DNA of 64,000 nucleotides. It comes from Hymenobacter amundsenii. Lineage in GTDB: Bacteria > Bacteroidota > Bacteroidia > Cytophagales > Hymenobacteraceae. The translations under genes were made by a program, and so were the position numbers. Below are positions 50,087 to 58,315 of this stretch, piece by piece. Below the pieces are notes generated by a model that saw only the letters and a program-made list of their open reading frames with translations, did not search any database and was not told the origin of the DNA. The DNA is taken from assembly GCF_002204745.1 (NCBI RefSeq), contig NZ_NIRR01000011.1, positions 41,437 through 105,436 on the forward strand, given 5' to 3'. How positions within the stretch are numbered: the stretch's first letter is position 1; every line of letters starts with the position of its first letter.

Positions 50087-50914
50087 TTAATTAGGCCCTG
50101 CGCTAACCCGTGATTTGTCCACAACATCAGGCGAATCGGTTAAATGTTGCGCTAATCCATACTCCTGATTGAACTGCCGCACGGTGCGGGCCATGTCGGC
50201 TAGGAAGCTCGGCTCCTTTTCAATCTGATTGCCGATGACGATGACGTCGGCACCCGCTTGCAGGGCGGCCTGGGCCTTTTCGACGGTATTAATGCCGCCC
50301 CCCACAATGAGCGGCACCTCAACGGCTTGGCGCACCGCCCGGATCATGGCTGGGGATACCGGGTACATGGCTCCGCTACCGCCATCGAGGTACATCAGGC
50401 GTAGGCCAAGCTGTTCGCCGGCCATAGCCGTGCAGGCCGCAATAGCCGGCTTGTCGTGGGGGAGGGGCGTGGTACCGCTGATGTAGCTGGCCGTGGTCTG
50501 TCGGCCGGTGTCAACCAGCATATAGCCGGTGGGCAGAATCTGGAGGTTACTCTGGCGCAGCAGTGGGGCTGCAATAACATGCTGGCCAATCAAGAAATCA
50601 GGGTTACGCCCCGAAATCAGTGACAACAAGAGGATACCATCGGCCTGATGGTCGAGGTGCAAGCTGTGGCTAGGAAATAATAGTACCGGTACGGCCGACC
50701 GGCTCTTGATAAAATGAATGAGGGCAGCCTGGCGCGAACTCAGCACCAAACTGCCACCCACAAAAAAGTAATCGACCGAATGCTGCTCGCTTAGTTCCAG
50801 CAAATGCCGACAGCCTTCTTCCTCCAAATTATCCGGGTCCAGCAAAATGGCCAGCGACTTCTGGCCACTTTTCCGGCGGCTACTTAAAGTATCATGCAGG
50901 CTGTTTAGGCGCAT
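50087..50914 (-). CDS. Geranylgeranylglyceryl phosphate synthase (GGGPS/PcrB family)
   Basis: A (beta/alpha)8 prenyltransferase that joins a prenyl diphosphate to glycerol 1-phosphate, the step that makes archaeal-type ether lipids. The 275 residues show LAILLDPDNLEE near 27, FFVGGSLVLSS near 55, YLDGGSGA near 180, and the phosphate-binding loops VGGGINT near 212 and VIGNQIE near 234. Group II GGGPS enzymes are known in Bacteroidetes. The start at 50914 (MRLNSLHD) overlaps the end of the upstream gene by 23 bases; longer starts run through that gene. It is probably the last gene in an operon with two membrane proteins. Confidence 0.9.
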   Translation of the reverse strand: MRLNSLHDTLSSRRKSGQKSLAILLDPDNLEEEGCRHLLELSEQHSVDYFFVGGSLVLSSRQAALIHFIKSRSAVPVLLFPSHSLHLDHQADGILLLSLISGRNPDFLIGQHVIAAPLLRQSNLQILPTGYMLVDTGRQTTASYISGTTPLPHDKPAIAACTAMAGEQLGLRLMYLDGGSGAMYPVSPAMIRAVRQAVEVPLIVGGGINTVEKAQAALQAGADVIVIGNQIEKEPSFLADMARTVRQFNQEYGLAQHLTDSPDVVDKSRVSAGPN

Positions 50915-51641
50915 CCGCGTCGTCGTCGTGGTAAGTAAATTCGATATCCCGGGTTTCTGGTTCCTTTTGGATACCACCCGAACCCGCAAGGTCGGCATTT
51001 TTGAGAATTGGCAAGTACTCACCAGCCTTTTTGGCCACAAAAGCCAATACTACCGCCGAGGCTTGCGCTACGAGCAACTTGCCCGTATCCGACTGCATAA
51101 AGGCCTTGAAGGTCGAAGCCATGATCGAGGAAGCCTCCGACGAGCTGTTGCCGTTGTCAGATTCATCCGTTTCGGTAGCTTGGTATTGGGCAACCGGATA
51201 CCGCGAGGCCTTAGCATCAGATGCAGTAGTGGCTGGGGCGGGCTGAAATGGGTCCGTTTCGGAGGGGCGGGCGGCTGTAGTACCAGTGCGCCCTTGCCGA
51301 ACCCGGCCAGCTCCAAAACCCAAATCGTCGGCCACGGCCGTATCGACGTTGGTGGAAGGATATGGACGTCGAGCATTGCTCTTCAACTGGCGGTCCGCTT
51401 GCTTGTCGGCTGCTTTAAGCGCCTTCTGGTTTTTTGGAGCGGATTTCTTGCCGCTGAGTGCTTTAGAAATCAGCCAAATGCCGCCCAATACGCCGGCTCC
51501 AATAGCCGCATATTTGCCCACTTCCAGCGTTTTGGCTTTTATTTCAGCTACGTCGCCGCGCAATGCGCGCTCGTACTCCAGCTTCTGACGTTCCAGAAAC
51601 TCTTTTTCGTCTTCAAACAAGGGGTTGTGCAGATCGGCCAT
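50892..51641 (-). CDS. Hypothetical membrane protein with YtxH-like layout
   Basis: A 249-residue protein. A charged N-terminal helix (EDEKEFLERQKLEYERAL) precedes a hydrophobic stretch (AAIGAGVLGGIWLISKAL, about 44-62). A long polar, low-complexity middle follows. A second hydrophobic segment (LLVAQASAVVLAFVAKKAGEY) is near residue 200. No family is recognised with certainty. It sits 7 bases after the holin-like gene and overlaps the GGGPS gene. The arrangement suggests a membrane function linked to lipid or cell-surface stress. Confidence 0.7.
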   Translation of the reverse strand: MADLHNPLFEDEKEFLERQKLEYERALRGDVAEIKAKTLEVGKYAAIGAGVLGGIWLISKALSGKKSAPKNQKALKAADKQADRQLKSNARRPYPSTNVDTAVADDLGFGAGRVRQGRTGTTAARPSETDPFQPAPATTASDAKASRYPVAQYQATETDESDNGNSSSEASSIMASTFKAFMQSDTGKLLVAQASAVVLAFVAKKAGEYLPILKNADLAGSGGIQKEPETRDIEFTYHDDDADAPKQPA

Positions 51642-51648
51642 TGGTGTA

Positions 51649-52035
51649 TTAAGCTTGGCGTTTGTCGGATTTGTAAATCTTGTTACTCAGTAGCTTGTCG
51701 GCTAAGCCCTCGAAGGCTTTCTTATCGACGCCCATTACGAACACAATCAATAAGATCAGGTAGAAGCCAGCCACGATACCAAACCCCCAATAGGTGCTGT
51801 CGAGCAAATCGTTGAGTAACAGGGCTAGAAACAGATTCAGAAACAAAAAGAACAGCAGCCCTATAAAGGCCAGGGTTAGTCCGTGGGCAGCACCAACAAA
51901 GGCTTGCTTGGTCTTTTCCTGAATTTCGAGCCGGACCAAGTCGATGCGGGTATCGAGGTAACCCATCAAATTACCTACAAGGGAATCGGTCTGGGACGTT
52001 TTAGAGGAGTCTTCTTCGGTGGAGAACAGGCCCAT
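51649..52035 (-). CDS. Phage_holin_3_6 / YqjE-like membrane protein
   Basis: A 128-residue protein with an amphipathic start (LVGNLMGYLDTRIDLVRLEIQEKTK) and two closely spaced membrane helices (LTLAFIGLLFFLFLNLFLALL and IVAGFYLILLIVFVMGV). This layout matches the Phage_holin_3_6 family, which includes E. coli YqjE. These are cellular proteins despite the name and are not evidence of a phage. It is the first gene of the GGGPS operon and diverges from the J-domain gene. Confidence 0.82.
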   Translation of the reverse strand: MGLFSTEEDSSKTSQTDSLVGNLMGYLDTRIDLVRLEIQEKTKQAFVGAAHGLTLAFIGLLFFLFLNLFLALLLNDLLDSTYWGFGIVAGFYLILLIVFVMGVDKKAFEGLADKLLSNKIYKSDKRQA

Positions 52036-52178
52036 AGGGGAGACTTTTACGGGAGAACAATGTTACAGAACGACGCCCTGGCAAGTAGCGTCGTGGCCTA
52101 ATATACGTTAGTCGTTGCATACGGAAAAGGCGGCGTTGCGTCTGAAATTGATTTACTTTTACCCTTTCTCGCCTTATT

Positions 52179-53393
52179 TTGAACCAGAACCACTACCAGC
52201 TACTAGGAATTTCCGCTGCTGCTTCGGCTCAGGCTATCAAAATGGCCTACAAGCGCTTAGCTGTGCAGTATCACCCCGATAAGCATGGTGGCAACCCTAT
52301 TTATGAGGAGCTATTCAAAGCCATAGCCGCCGCCTACTATGTGCTGGGAAATGAGAGTCGCCGGGCCCATTACGACCAGCAACTGCGTGCCGTCGAGCGC
52401 CACCGCGACGAGGCTCGTCGCCAGCAGCACTTCCGCCAGCAGGGCCAGCATATTTATGGGGCGCCCATGCCTCCACCGGCTCCGCCGTTGCGTACCCGCC
52501 GGCCCGCCGGAGCCCATGAGCGGCACTACCAATCTATGCCGCGCCAGCGAGCAAAGTTCACACGCCGCGACTACTGGCTTACGGCCATACTGGGGCTGGG
52601 GCTGCTGCTGTTCGTGGTGTCGGTCAAGATTACGATGGACTATGTTTCGGGTACCCGCAATTACAGCCGTGGGCTGCGGGCTTATACCCGGGGCAACTGG
52701 ACCGGGGCCCATAGCTACCTGACCGATGCGCTGCATTTCCGCCCCGGCTACTATCCGGCGCTTCGGCGGCGGGGCGAAGTTTCCCAGCTTGGTCTGCGCG
52801 AGTATGAGGCCGCCCGCTCCGACTTCCGGGCTGCGCTGGCCGAGGCCCCAGCCAACAGCCGGAGCGAGCGGGGCCGGTTGTGGCTGCGTATTGGGCAGTG
52901 CGAGTCGGCACTGAACCGGCCGCTAGCCGCCCAAGTGGCTTACCAGCGGGCGTTAGCCCTCGATAGTACCCTGGCCCGGGCCTGGCTGCGGCGGGGCGAG
53001 GCCATGCTGTTTAACCGCCAGCAATTTGGGGTAGCGGCCCGGCTTTTCTCGGCCGGCTTGCGCTACGCCCCCGCCGACTCGCGGCTGCGCGGGCAGCTGC
53101 TTACGTTCCGGGGGCTGGCCCGCTACAAGCTTCGTCGCTACGAAGCCGCCCAGCGCGACTATTGGGATGTGCTCAGCATTACGCCCCGCAGTGGCCAGAT
53201 TTATTTCCTGCTGGGGCGGGTAGCGCAGCAGCAGCGCGACCAGGAGAGAGCCTGCGAGTATTTCGGCCGGGCCCTAATACAGGGTTACGAGTACGCACAG
53301 GTGGCCCGCGATACTACCTGCTCCTCACGGGCAACGCTGGCCGGCCAGCTGAATAAAGCTACTGGCACCAAACCCAAGGTAGGGCGGAAGTAG
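52179..53393 (+). CDS. J-domain protein with membrane segment and TPR repeats
   Basis: A 404-residue co-chaperone-like protein. The N-terminal J domain is complete (HYQLLGI, then the catalytic HPD at 32-34 in QYHPDKHGG, and YYVLGNESRRAHYD). A linker leads to one membrane helix (WLTAILGLGLLLFVVSVKI, about 134-152), after which TPR repeats fill the C-terminal half. The start is TTG at 52179; the next ATG would cut into the J domain. The J domain should recruit DnaK on the cytoplasmic face, with the TPR part on the other side. Partners are unknown. Confidence 0.85.
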   Translation: MNQNHYQLLGISAAASAQAIKMAYKRLAVQYHPDKHGGNPIYEELFKAIAAAYYVLGNESRRAHYDQQLRAVERHRDEARRQQHFRQQGQHIYGAPMPPPAPPLRTRRPAGAHERHYQSMPRQRAKFTRRDYWLTAILGLGLLLFVVSVKITMDYVSGTRNYSRGLRAYTRGNWTGAHSYLTDALHFRPGYYPALRRRGEVSQLGLREYEAARSDFRAALAEAPANSRSERGRLWLRIGQCESALNRPLAAQVAYQRALALDSTLARAWLRRGEAMLFNRQQFGVAARLFSAGLRYAPADSRLRGQLLTFRGLARYKLRRYEAAQRDYWDVLSITPRSGQIYFLLGRVAQQQRDQERACEYFGRALIQGYEYAQVARDTTCSSRATLAGQLNKATGTKPKVGRK

Positions 53394-53531
53394 GAGGGAG
53401 GGTGGGCACCCGGTTGCTATGGGTGTCACAAAAGGGGCTTGCTGCGCCTTGCGCATAGAGTATTGGGCGGCCAACTTGCAGACCAGCTACGGCGTTGCCG
53501 CAGCCCCTCTCTGCCTCCTAGCCACCCGTGT

Positions 53532-53861
53532 ATGCCTCCTTTCAGCGTCAAAGATGCCAACCTGCGTCAGTTAGGTTTCCAGCCGCTGGCCTCTTACGCC
53601 TCCTGGGATTACCCGGTTGAGCAGCACGAGCCGGGCTTCCTGCCCATTTCCGACATCCGGTACCTGCACTCCGAGCCCGCCGCCGATAACACCCGCCTCT
53701 ATGCCTATGCCTGGGTCGATGGCCCCGGGCTTTTGCTGGCTACTGAACGTCACATTTCCACCAATCAACACATCGTGGCCGAACTGGAAACAGACGACCC
53801 GCTGGCTTTACGCCAGGTGGTAGAGGCATTTTTCCGCCAGCACAATCAGCCAGAGGGGTAA
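53532..53861 (+). CDS. Hypothetical protein, last gene before the element
   Basis: A 109-residue protein without a signal or membrane segment. It is rich in aromatic and acidic residues (FQPLASYASWDYPVEQHEPGF, then RYLHSEPAADNTRLY) and ends in a helix (DPLALRQVVEAFFRQHNQ). I do not recognise a family. The ATG at 53532 is chosen because the upstream frame is Arg/Leu-rich and lies in the intergenic space. A strong terminator follows, then the integrated element. Confidence 0.65.
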   Translation: MPPFSVKDANLRQLGFQPLASYASWDYPVEQHEPGFLPISDIRYLHSEPAADNTRLYAYAWVDGPGLLLATERHISTNQHIVAELETDDPLALRQVVEAFFRQHNQPEG

Positions 53862-53903
53862 TCCTGCCGTGCCGGCTTCACGCTTGGTATTCCCTGGAAA
53901 AAC

Positions 53904-53939
53904 AAAAAGCCCGATTCTGAGGCAGAATCGGGCTTTTTT
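53904..53939. terminator. Terminator at the left edge of the element
   Basis: Perfect 16-bp arms AAAAAGCCCGATTCTG and its complement, with an AGG loop and a T-run. Confidence 0.9.
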
Positions 53940-54134
53940 GTGGTAATGATTGGAATCGAACCTTTTGTATTCGTTGGTAATGTGTAGGTGTTATAAATGC
54001 CCTTATAAGCGCTTAAAGGTAGTCTATGAATTGAGAAGTGAAAGCAATGCCAATATACTTTCACTAATCTGTACCCCGAGCTGTACCCTAAAGCTTTCTT
54101 GTCGTATCTTGGATGAGCAATCAAAGACACTGAC

Positions 54135-55379
54135 ATGGCAACCGTTTCTTTCCATCTAAAAGAGCCGAAAGCAGACAAAGCGACGGCTATCTTCATTTTG
54201 CTCAACGGGGATGGGCAGCGGGTGAAAATATACACCGGGGAGCGGATTGCCCCAGAGCAGTGGAGTAAGGCCGAACAGAAGGCCAAGACGAGGGGCCGGG
54301 GTATAGAATCAGATACCAACGCCACTATCAACAGCAGCCTAGCCAACATGGCAAAGCTGTTGGAAACCTACTACAGCAAGCAACGAGCGGTCGGCATCAT
54401 TCCCAGCCCGGCATCTCTTCGGGCTGTTGTAGAGCCGCAACCGGAAGAGAAGCAGGAGCGCCCAAGGCCACTGCCGGATTTTGCTGACTACTTAGAACGC
54501 ATAGCCCTCACCCGCCGCCCAGCCACCCGCCGGTCAATTGGAACTACATACAACCACTTGGTAGCGTATGAGAAGGTAACCCGCCGCTCATTAGAGTACG
54601 ATGACCTTACGGCTACCTTTCATGATGGCTTCACGCGCTACCTGCTGGAAACGGTCGGGCTTACCGATAACTCGCTGGCCAAGCAGGTAGGGATATTGAA
54701 GAGGTTTCTCTCCGACGCGGTGAATAGGGGCCGCACTAACAAGCAAGACTTCAAGCGGTGGAAATGGGGTAAGCGAGACCCGGATATCTTGTCCCTCACT
54801 CGCGCTGAACTGCAACTGCTGGAATCCATCGAGCTACCAGAGGGCCATTACCTGAACAACGTGCGAGGGCTATTTCTACTGGGCTGTTATTCGGGGCTAA
54901 GGTGGTCTGATGTGGTAGCCTTAAAGCCAGAGCACGACCGGGGCGACCGGCTGGTGCTGGTAACAAAGAAAACCAGCCAGCAGGTAACAATTCCCCTGCA
55001 CCCCAAGGCCCGGCCGCTACTTGATATGCTTTGGGCGGGTCGGCTACATGCCATCCTGAATCAGCCCTTTAACCGCTTTATAAAAGAGCTATGCAAGAGG
55101 GCCGGAATAGATACTCCTACCGAGCGTAACAGCTACCGGGGTGGGCAACGCATTACTACTACGGTGCCGCGCTGGCAGCTTATAACTAGCCACTGTATGA
55201 GGAAGAGCTTTATAACGCTGGCACTAGAAAGCGGCTTGCCTTGGGACGTGATTATGCGTGTATCTGGGCACACCGATTTCCGCTCATTTAGGCGCTACGT
55301 GCATACGACCGACGCCCGACAGGTTACGGAGTTCGCCCGCGTGTGGGCACAGGAAAGCGCCGACACACAAGAAGCATAA
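54135..55379 (+). CDS. Tyrosine-type site-specific recombinase (integrase)
   Basis: Catalyses integration and excision of the element. The 414 residues include an arm-type N-terminal domain, a SAM-like core-binding domain (about 110-205), and a catalytic domain with every key residue: Arg in CYSGLRWSD near 256, the beta-hairpin Lys in VTKKTSQQ near 279, HCMRKSF near 352 (His and second Arg), SGHTDFRS near 378 (final His) and the nucleophile Tyr in FRRYVHT near 389. This layout is common in Bacteroidetes integrative elements. It reads into the following genes: the next ATG is 6 bases after the stop. Confidence 0.95.
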   Translation: MATVSFHLKEPKADKATAIFILLNGDGQRVKIYTGERIAPEQWSKAEQKAKTRGRGIESDTNATINSSLANMAKLLETYYSKQRAVGIIPSPASLRAVVEPQPEEKQERPRPLPDFADYLERIALTRRPATRRSIGTTYNHLVAYEKVTRRSLEYDDLTATFHDGFTRYLLETVGLTDNSLAKQVGILKRFLSDAVNRGRTNKQDFKRWKWGKRDPDILSLTRAELQLLESIELPEGHYLNNVRGLFLLGCYSGLRWSDVVALKPEHDRGDRLVLVTKKTSQQVTIPLHPKARPLLDMLWAGRLHAILNQPFNRFIKELCKRAGIDTPTERNSYRGGQRITTTVPRWQLITSHCMRKSFITLALESGLPWDVIMRVSGHTDFRSFRRYVHTTDARQVTEFARVWAQESADTQEA

Positions 55380-55385
55380 GCAGCT

Positions 55386-56300
55386 ATGATGACCCCATAT
55401 ATCGAGGAATTTAATCGGAGGGTGCAGGAAGCCGCTGCCTTCGACAAGCAGATGATAGACAGGTTTGGTACCTCTGATTCGCTTGCTTGGCGGGATGATA
55501 CTATTGAAGCGCAAGAGCCGGGAAACCCCGCACTCCATTCCGCAGACCCACGCTGGCTTTCACCGAAGCCGTACAGCAGCAGATACCTATTCGTCTTCGT
55601 CTCTATTGTAGGGAGCCCTGCGCTGCCCCTTACAGCCCTTACCTGCGCCATGGAATCAATGCTTACAGGTGACCAGATAGACGTTGACTATGTGCGGGCC
55701 TTGCTGGGTCAAATGGAAGAAGCCGGTCTCATGGAGGATGATGCCGTTATCCTCATGAATGGAGAGGGGTTGACGCCGGAGAGGCGCAAGGGTGCTACGG
55801 ATACTGGCAAGCTCAAAGAAGAACAGGTCCACCACACTGTCTTTGAAGGTGGCACCCATTACCGAGTCAGAGCTAGGCTGATTGAAAAGTGGCTGGAACG
55901 CAAGGAGCGGGAATTAATACCTATTGTTGTAACCCCCGATCTACAGCAACCAAAACCTTTGGTCCCATGCCAGTTAGTTGGGCACTTGATAAAAGAAATA
56001 CTCCTGAAGGTGGAGGGAGGCAGCAAGTCTTTGGATCTGCTAGCCGCACACATGGGATTCTCTTCACCATATGAAGATTTTAAAAGGAACAAGAATCCTT
56101 CTAGCAACATGCTGGCAATGGTATTCGCCTTGAAAAAAAAGAATTTGCTTACAGCGGGCGATATGAAAGCTGCCTTTATAGGCATTGCCTGTAGATATGG
56201 GTATAAGTACAATAGGCTCTACGACCCTAAAGGCAATCCAACATACAGAAGAGCGGAGGAGAAAGCAGTTAGCTTGCTTGAGAGCTGGCGTTTTAGATAA
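55386..56300 (+). CDS. Element protein of unknown function
   Basis: A 304-residue protein that I cannot assign. An N-terminal part of about 100 residues includes PLTALTCAMESMLTGDQIDVDY, the middle has ERRKGATDTGKLKEEQVHHTVFEGG text, and the C-terminus is helix-rich with HMGFSSPYEDFKRNKNPS and a basic end. No signal peptide or membrane helix. It is AT-richer than the host genes and sits 6 bases behind the integrase, so it is probably co-expressed. It may be an accessory integration or regulatory factor, but there is no motif to prove it. Confidence 0.68.
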   Translation: MMTPYIEEFNRRVQEAAAFDKQMIDRFGTSDSLAWRDDTIEAQEPGNPALHSADPRWLSPKPYSSRYLFVFVSIVGSPALPLTALTCAMESMLTGDQIDVDYVRALLGQMEEAGLMEDDAVILMNGEGLTPERRKGATDTGKLKEEQVHHTVFEGGTHYRVRARLIEKWLERKERELIPIVVTPDLQQPKPLVPCQLVGHLIKEILLKVEGGSKSLDLLAAHMGFSSPYEDFKRNKNPSSNMLAMVFALKKKNLLTAGDMKAAFIGIACRYGYKYNRLYDPKGNPTYRRAEEKAVSLLESWRFR

Positions 56301-56438
56301 AAAGCGACATAAAACATGTAATTTTTATGTTGGAAAAACGTAAAAGCGTTATAAAACGCGAAGCAAAATTCAGGCTGCTTTAAGGTAGGGCATCTTTGTC
56401 GGGCAAGGGAATAATCCCTCTTTATAAACCCACAAAGT

Positions 56439-56801
56439 ATGTGTGTGCCAACCACAGTGCAGCCCTCGTTAGTCTCGCCAGACTTCCTCACATGGCTGCA
56501 AAATATCAGTGAAGAGGCCGGGGCCGCCGCCGCCCGCGCCGAATTTGCCCGCCTGTCTAGTGCCAGTAAGCCCGACCCAGATAGGCTGACACCACGCGCC
56601 GAACTGTGCGCCGAGTTGGGGATTTGCGCCCAGACGATTATCAATTGGGAGAAGACTGGTATCGTAACAGCCCATCGGATTGGCCGCCGGGTGTTCTACC
56701 GCCGCCCCGAGGTGATGGCAGCCCTGACAACCAACGGCCTGGCCCAGCCCGATGGCACCCGCCGCAACGCTCGTCGCGGTAAACAACAAAAAACCCGTTA
56801 G
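56439..56801 (+). CDS. Excisionase/MerR-like helix-turn-helix protein
   Basis: A 120-residue protein. The middle (about 50-90) has RAELCAELGICAQTIINWEKTGIVTAHRIGRRVFYRRPEVMAAL spread over that range, the pattern of a winged HTH from MerR-like excisionases and prophage regulators. A Lys/Arg-rich tail (RRNARRGKQQKTR) follows. It could direct excision together with the integrase or control the replication genes. It ends one base before the next start region and shares a hairpin with it. Confidence 0.85.
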   Translation: MCVPTTVQPSLVSPDFLTWLQNISEEAGAAAARAEFARLSSASKPDPDRLTPRAELCAELGICAQTIINWEKTGIVTAHRIGRRVFYRRPEVMAALTTNGLAQPDGTRRNARRGKQQKTR

Positions 56802-56825
56802 GATGCTAGAACATCTCAACGGGTT
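56792..56825. repeat. Inverted repeat over a stop/start junction
   Basis: AACCCGTT (56792-56799) and AACGGGTT (56818-56825) flank the stop of the HTH gene and the start codon of the next gene at 56803, which would lie in the loop. Confidence 0.6.
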
Positions 56826-57201
56826 AGAAGTACAGGGTTTGGTTGGAGACCAGCCCAAAGATACGAAGGCTCAAGTACTTGGCAAGAAATACCCGAAAGT
56901 ATTTTACCTACTTGACGCCGCGCCCCTGTTTGCCTTTTCGGAATCGGGGCTTGCCAACATCTGCAAGCGGTTCGGCGTGAGCCGGGAGACGTTGGAAGAT
57001 TGCATTAATACCTACCTGCGGCCCGGCGAATCGCCCGACCGTGACGAGCACATGGCCCAGGACGTGGCCCGGCTCCTAACGGTGACGCCTGAACTGCTGG
57101 ATACAATCGCTAAGGCAGTAGGCCCAAAGACCCGCCCACGCAAAAAGGTCGCTGCCAGAACTCGCAGTAGCAAAGCCAAGGAGGGGCGGAAGAATGGGTA
57201 A
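56803..57201 (+). CDS. Hypothetical element protein with HTH-like helix and basic tail
   Basis: A 132-residue protein. After an unremarkable start, residues about 45-80 contain SGLANICKRFGVSRETLEDCINTYLRPG, which looks like a helix-turn-helix. The C-terminal 25 residues are strongly basic (KTRPRKKVAARTRSSKAK), suggesting nucleic-acid binding. The start lies in the loop of an inverted repeat one base after the previous stop, and its end overlaps the RepA-like ATPase gene by 8 bases. The position suggests an accessory replication or partition protein. Confidence 0.7.
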   Translation: MLEHLNGLEVQGLVGDQPKDTKAQVLGKKYPKVFYLLDAAPLFAFSESGLANICKRFGVSRETLEDCINTYLRPGESPDRDEHMAQDVARLLTVTPELLDTIAKAVGPKTRPRKKVAARTRSSKAKEGRKNG

Positions 57202-58315
57202 CATAGCAGACCTCCAAGCCCACGCGGTAGAATTAGCCGCCACCACGTTTCATGTTTCACCGTCCCAAACCCTATCAAATGGGATGGTGAAACAGTCGGA
57301 GCAGACTACGTTTACCTTAACGGAGCTACTAGCCCGGCCTAATACCAGTATTCCACAGTTGGTAGATGGGTTGCTGCCTGCTCAAGGGTTGGCAATGCTG
57401 GGCGGGCCTAGTGATAGCGGCAAATCTTCCATTCTTCGGCAACTCGCCTTAGCCGTTGTCCTGAAAGATGCCAGCTTTCTAGGCTTCCCCATTAATGCTA
57501 CCCACCACCGGGCCATATGTGTCAGCACGGAAGACGGCGATGGGGCTGTTGCGCCACTACTCAAAAAGCAATTAGACGGGCGAACTGTATTGCCCGATAT
57601 GGGCGACGGCTTGCGGTTCGTATTTGATTCGGAAAATTTGGTTGGACGGCTCGACCAGATGTTAGCTGCACAGCCTGCCGACCTTGTAGTAGTTGATGCC
57701 TTCGGAGACCTTTATGAAGGCAACCTAAACGCATCCAACGAAGTCCGGGGATTCCTCTCAAAATACCAAGGCATAGCGGTTCGGCATAATTGCCTTGTGC
57801 TGTTCATGCACCACACTGGGAAGCGCACTGAAGAAAGGGAGCCATCCAAGCATAATATGCTGGGCAGTCAGGGGCTAGAGGCCAAAATGCGGGTAGTGTT
57901 TGAATTGCGACCAGACCCAGTAGACCAATCTATTCGGCACCTCTGCGTCCTGAAAGGTAACTACCTCCCTGCCGAAGCGAAAGGCCAAAGCTATGCCCTG
58001 GCTTTTGATAACAACTTGCTGTTTCACAATACCGGAATGCGTAGCAGTTTCGGCGACCTTATAAAGGGCCCACCCGAATCAGCAGACGAGCGGGAGATGT
58101 GGGAGCAGGCATTAGCCATGCACCGAGCGGGAGATTCTTTGTCAAGAATCCATACCCAGCTTAGCCCAGTAGCACAGGATGCGGGAATGAAGCCTCCATC
58201 TCGCAGCACAGTAGACCGCCGGATCAAGGCAATGCTAAAGGTCGTTTCACCATCCCATAACATAGGGGTTGAAACGGTGAAACGTGAAACGGATGAACCA
58301 CGGGCAGCGGCCTGA
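57194..58315 (+). CDS. RepA-like AAA ATPase (KaiC/RecA-type helicase fold)
   Basis: A 373-residue ATPase of the AAA_25/RepA type, used by plasmids and integrative elements for DNA replication. Walker A GGPSDSGKSS is near 69-78, and Walker B LVVVDAFGDLYEGN near 157-170. LFMHHTGKRTEEREPSKHNMLGSQGL near 196-221 carries the conserved His and sensor residues. The C-terminal segment holds a helix-turn-helix-like stretch (PSRSTVDRRIKAML). GTTTCACC inverted repeats lie inside the gene near both ends. It overlaps the next gene by one base (TGATG), typical of a replication operon. Confidence 0.88.
   Translation: MGNIADLQAHAVELAATTFHVSPSQTLSNGMVKQSEQTTFTLTELLARPNTSIPQLVDGLLPAQGLAMLGGPSDSGKSSILRQLALAVVLKDASFLGFPINATHHRAICVSTEDGDGAVAPLLKKQLDGRTVLPDMGDGLRFVFDSENLVGRLDQMLAAQPADLVVVDAFGDLYEGNLNASNEVRGFLSKYQGIAVRHNCLVLFMHHTGKRTEEREPSKHNMLGSQGLEAKMRVVFELRPDPVDQSIRHLCVLKGNYLPAEAKGQSYALAFDNNLLFHNTGMRSSFGDLIKGPPESADEREMWEQALAMHRAGDSLSRIHTQLSPVAQDAGMKPPSRSTVDRRIKAMLKVVSPSHNIGVETVKRETDEPRAAA
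57254..57293. repeat. GTTTCACC inverted repeat, site 1
   Basis: GTTTCACCGTCCCA (57254-57267) and TGGGATGGTGAAAC (57280-57293) are inverted copies, 13 of 14 matching, 12 bases apart, within the start of the RepA-like gene. Confidence 0.75.
58244..58290. repeat. GTTTCACC inverted repeat, site 2
   Basis: GTTTCACCATCCCA (58244-58257) is followed by GGTGAAAC (58276-58283) and CGTGAAAC (58283-58290). The first 14-mer is the exact complement of the right arm of site 1. It lies at the end of the RepA-like gene. Single GTTTCACC copies also occur at 58412 and 60808. Confidence 0.75.

Noticed and set aside
51649..52035. Holin-like gene as evidence of a prophage
   Set aside because: The family includes cellular YqjE proteins, and no phage structural genes are near.
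53941..53966. Complete tRNA gene
   Set aside because: Only the T-loop matches; the T stem and acceptor stem do not pair, and no D or anticodon arm is present.
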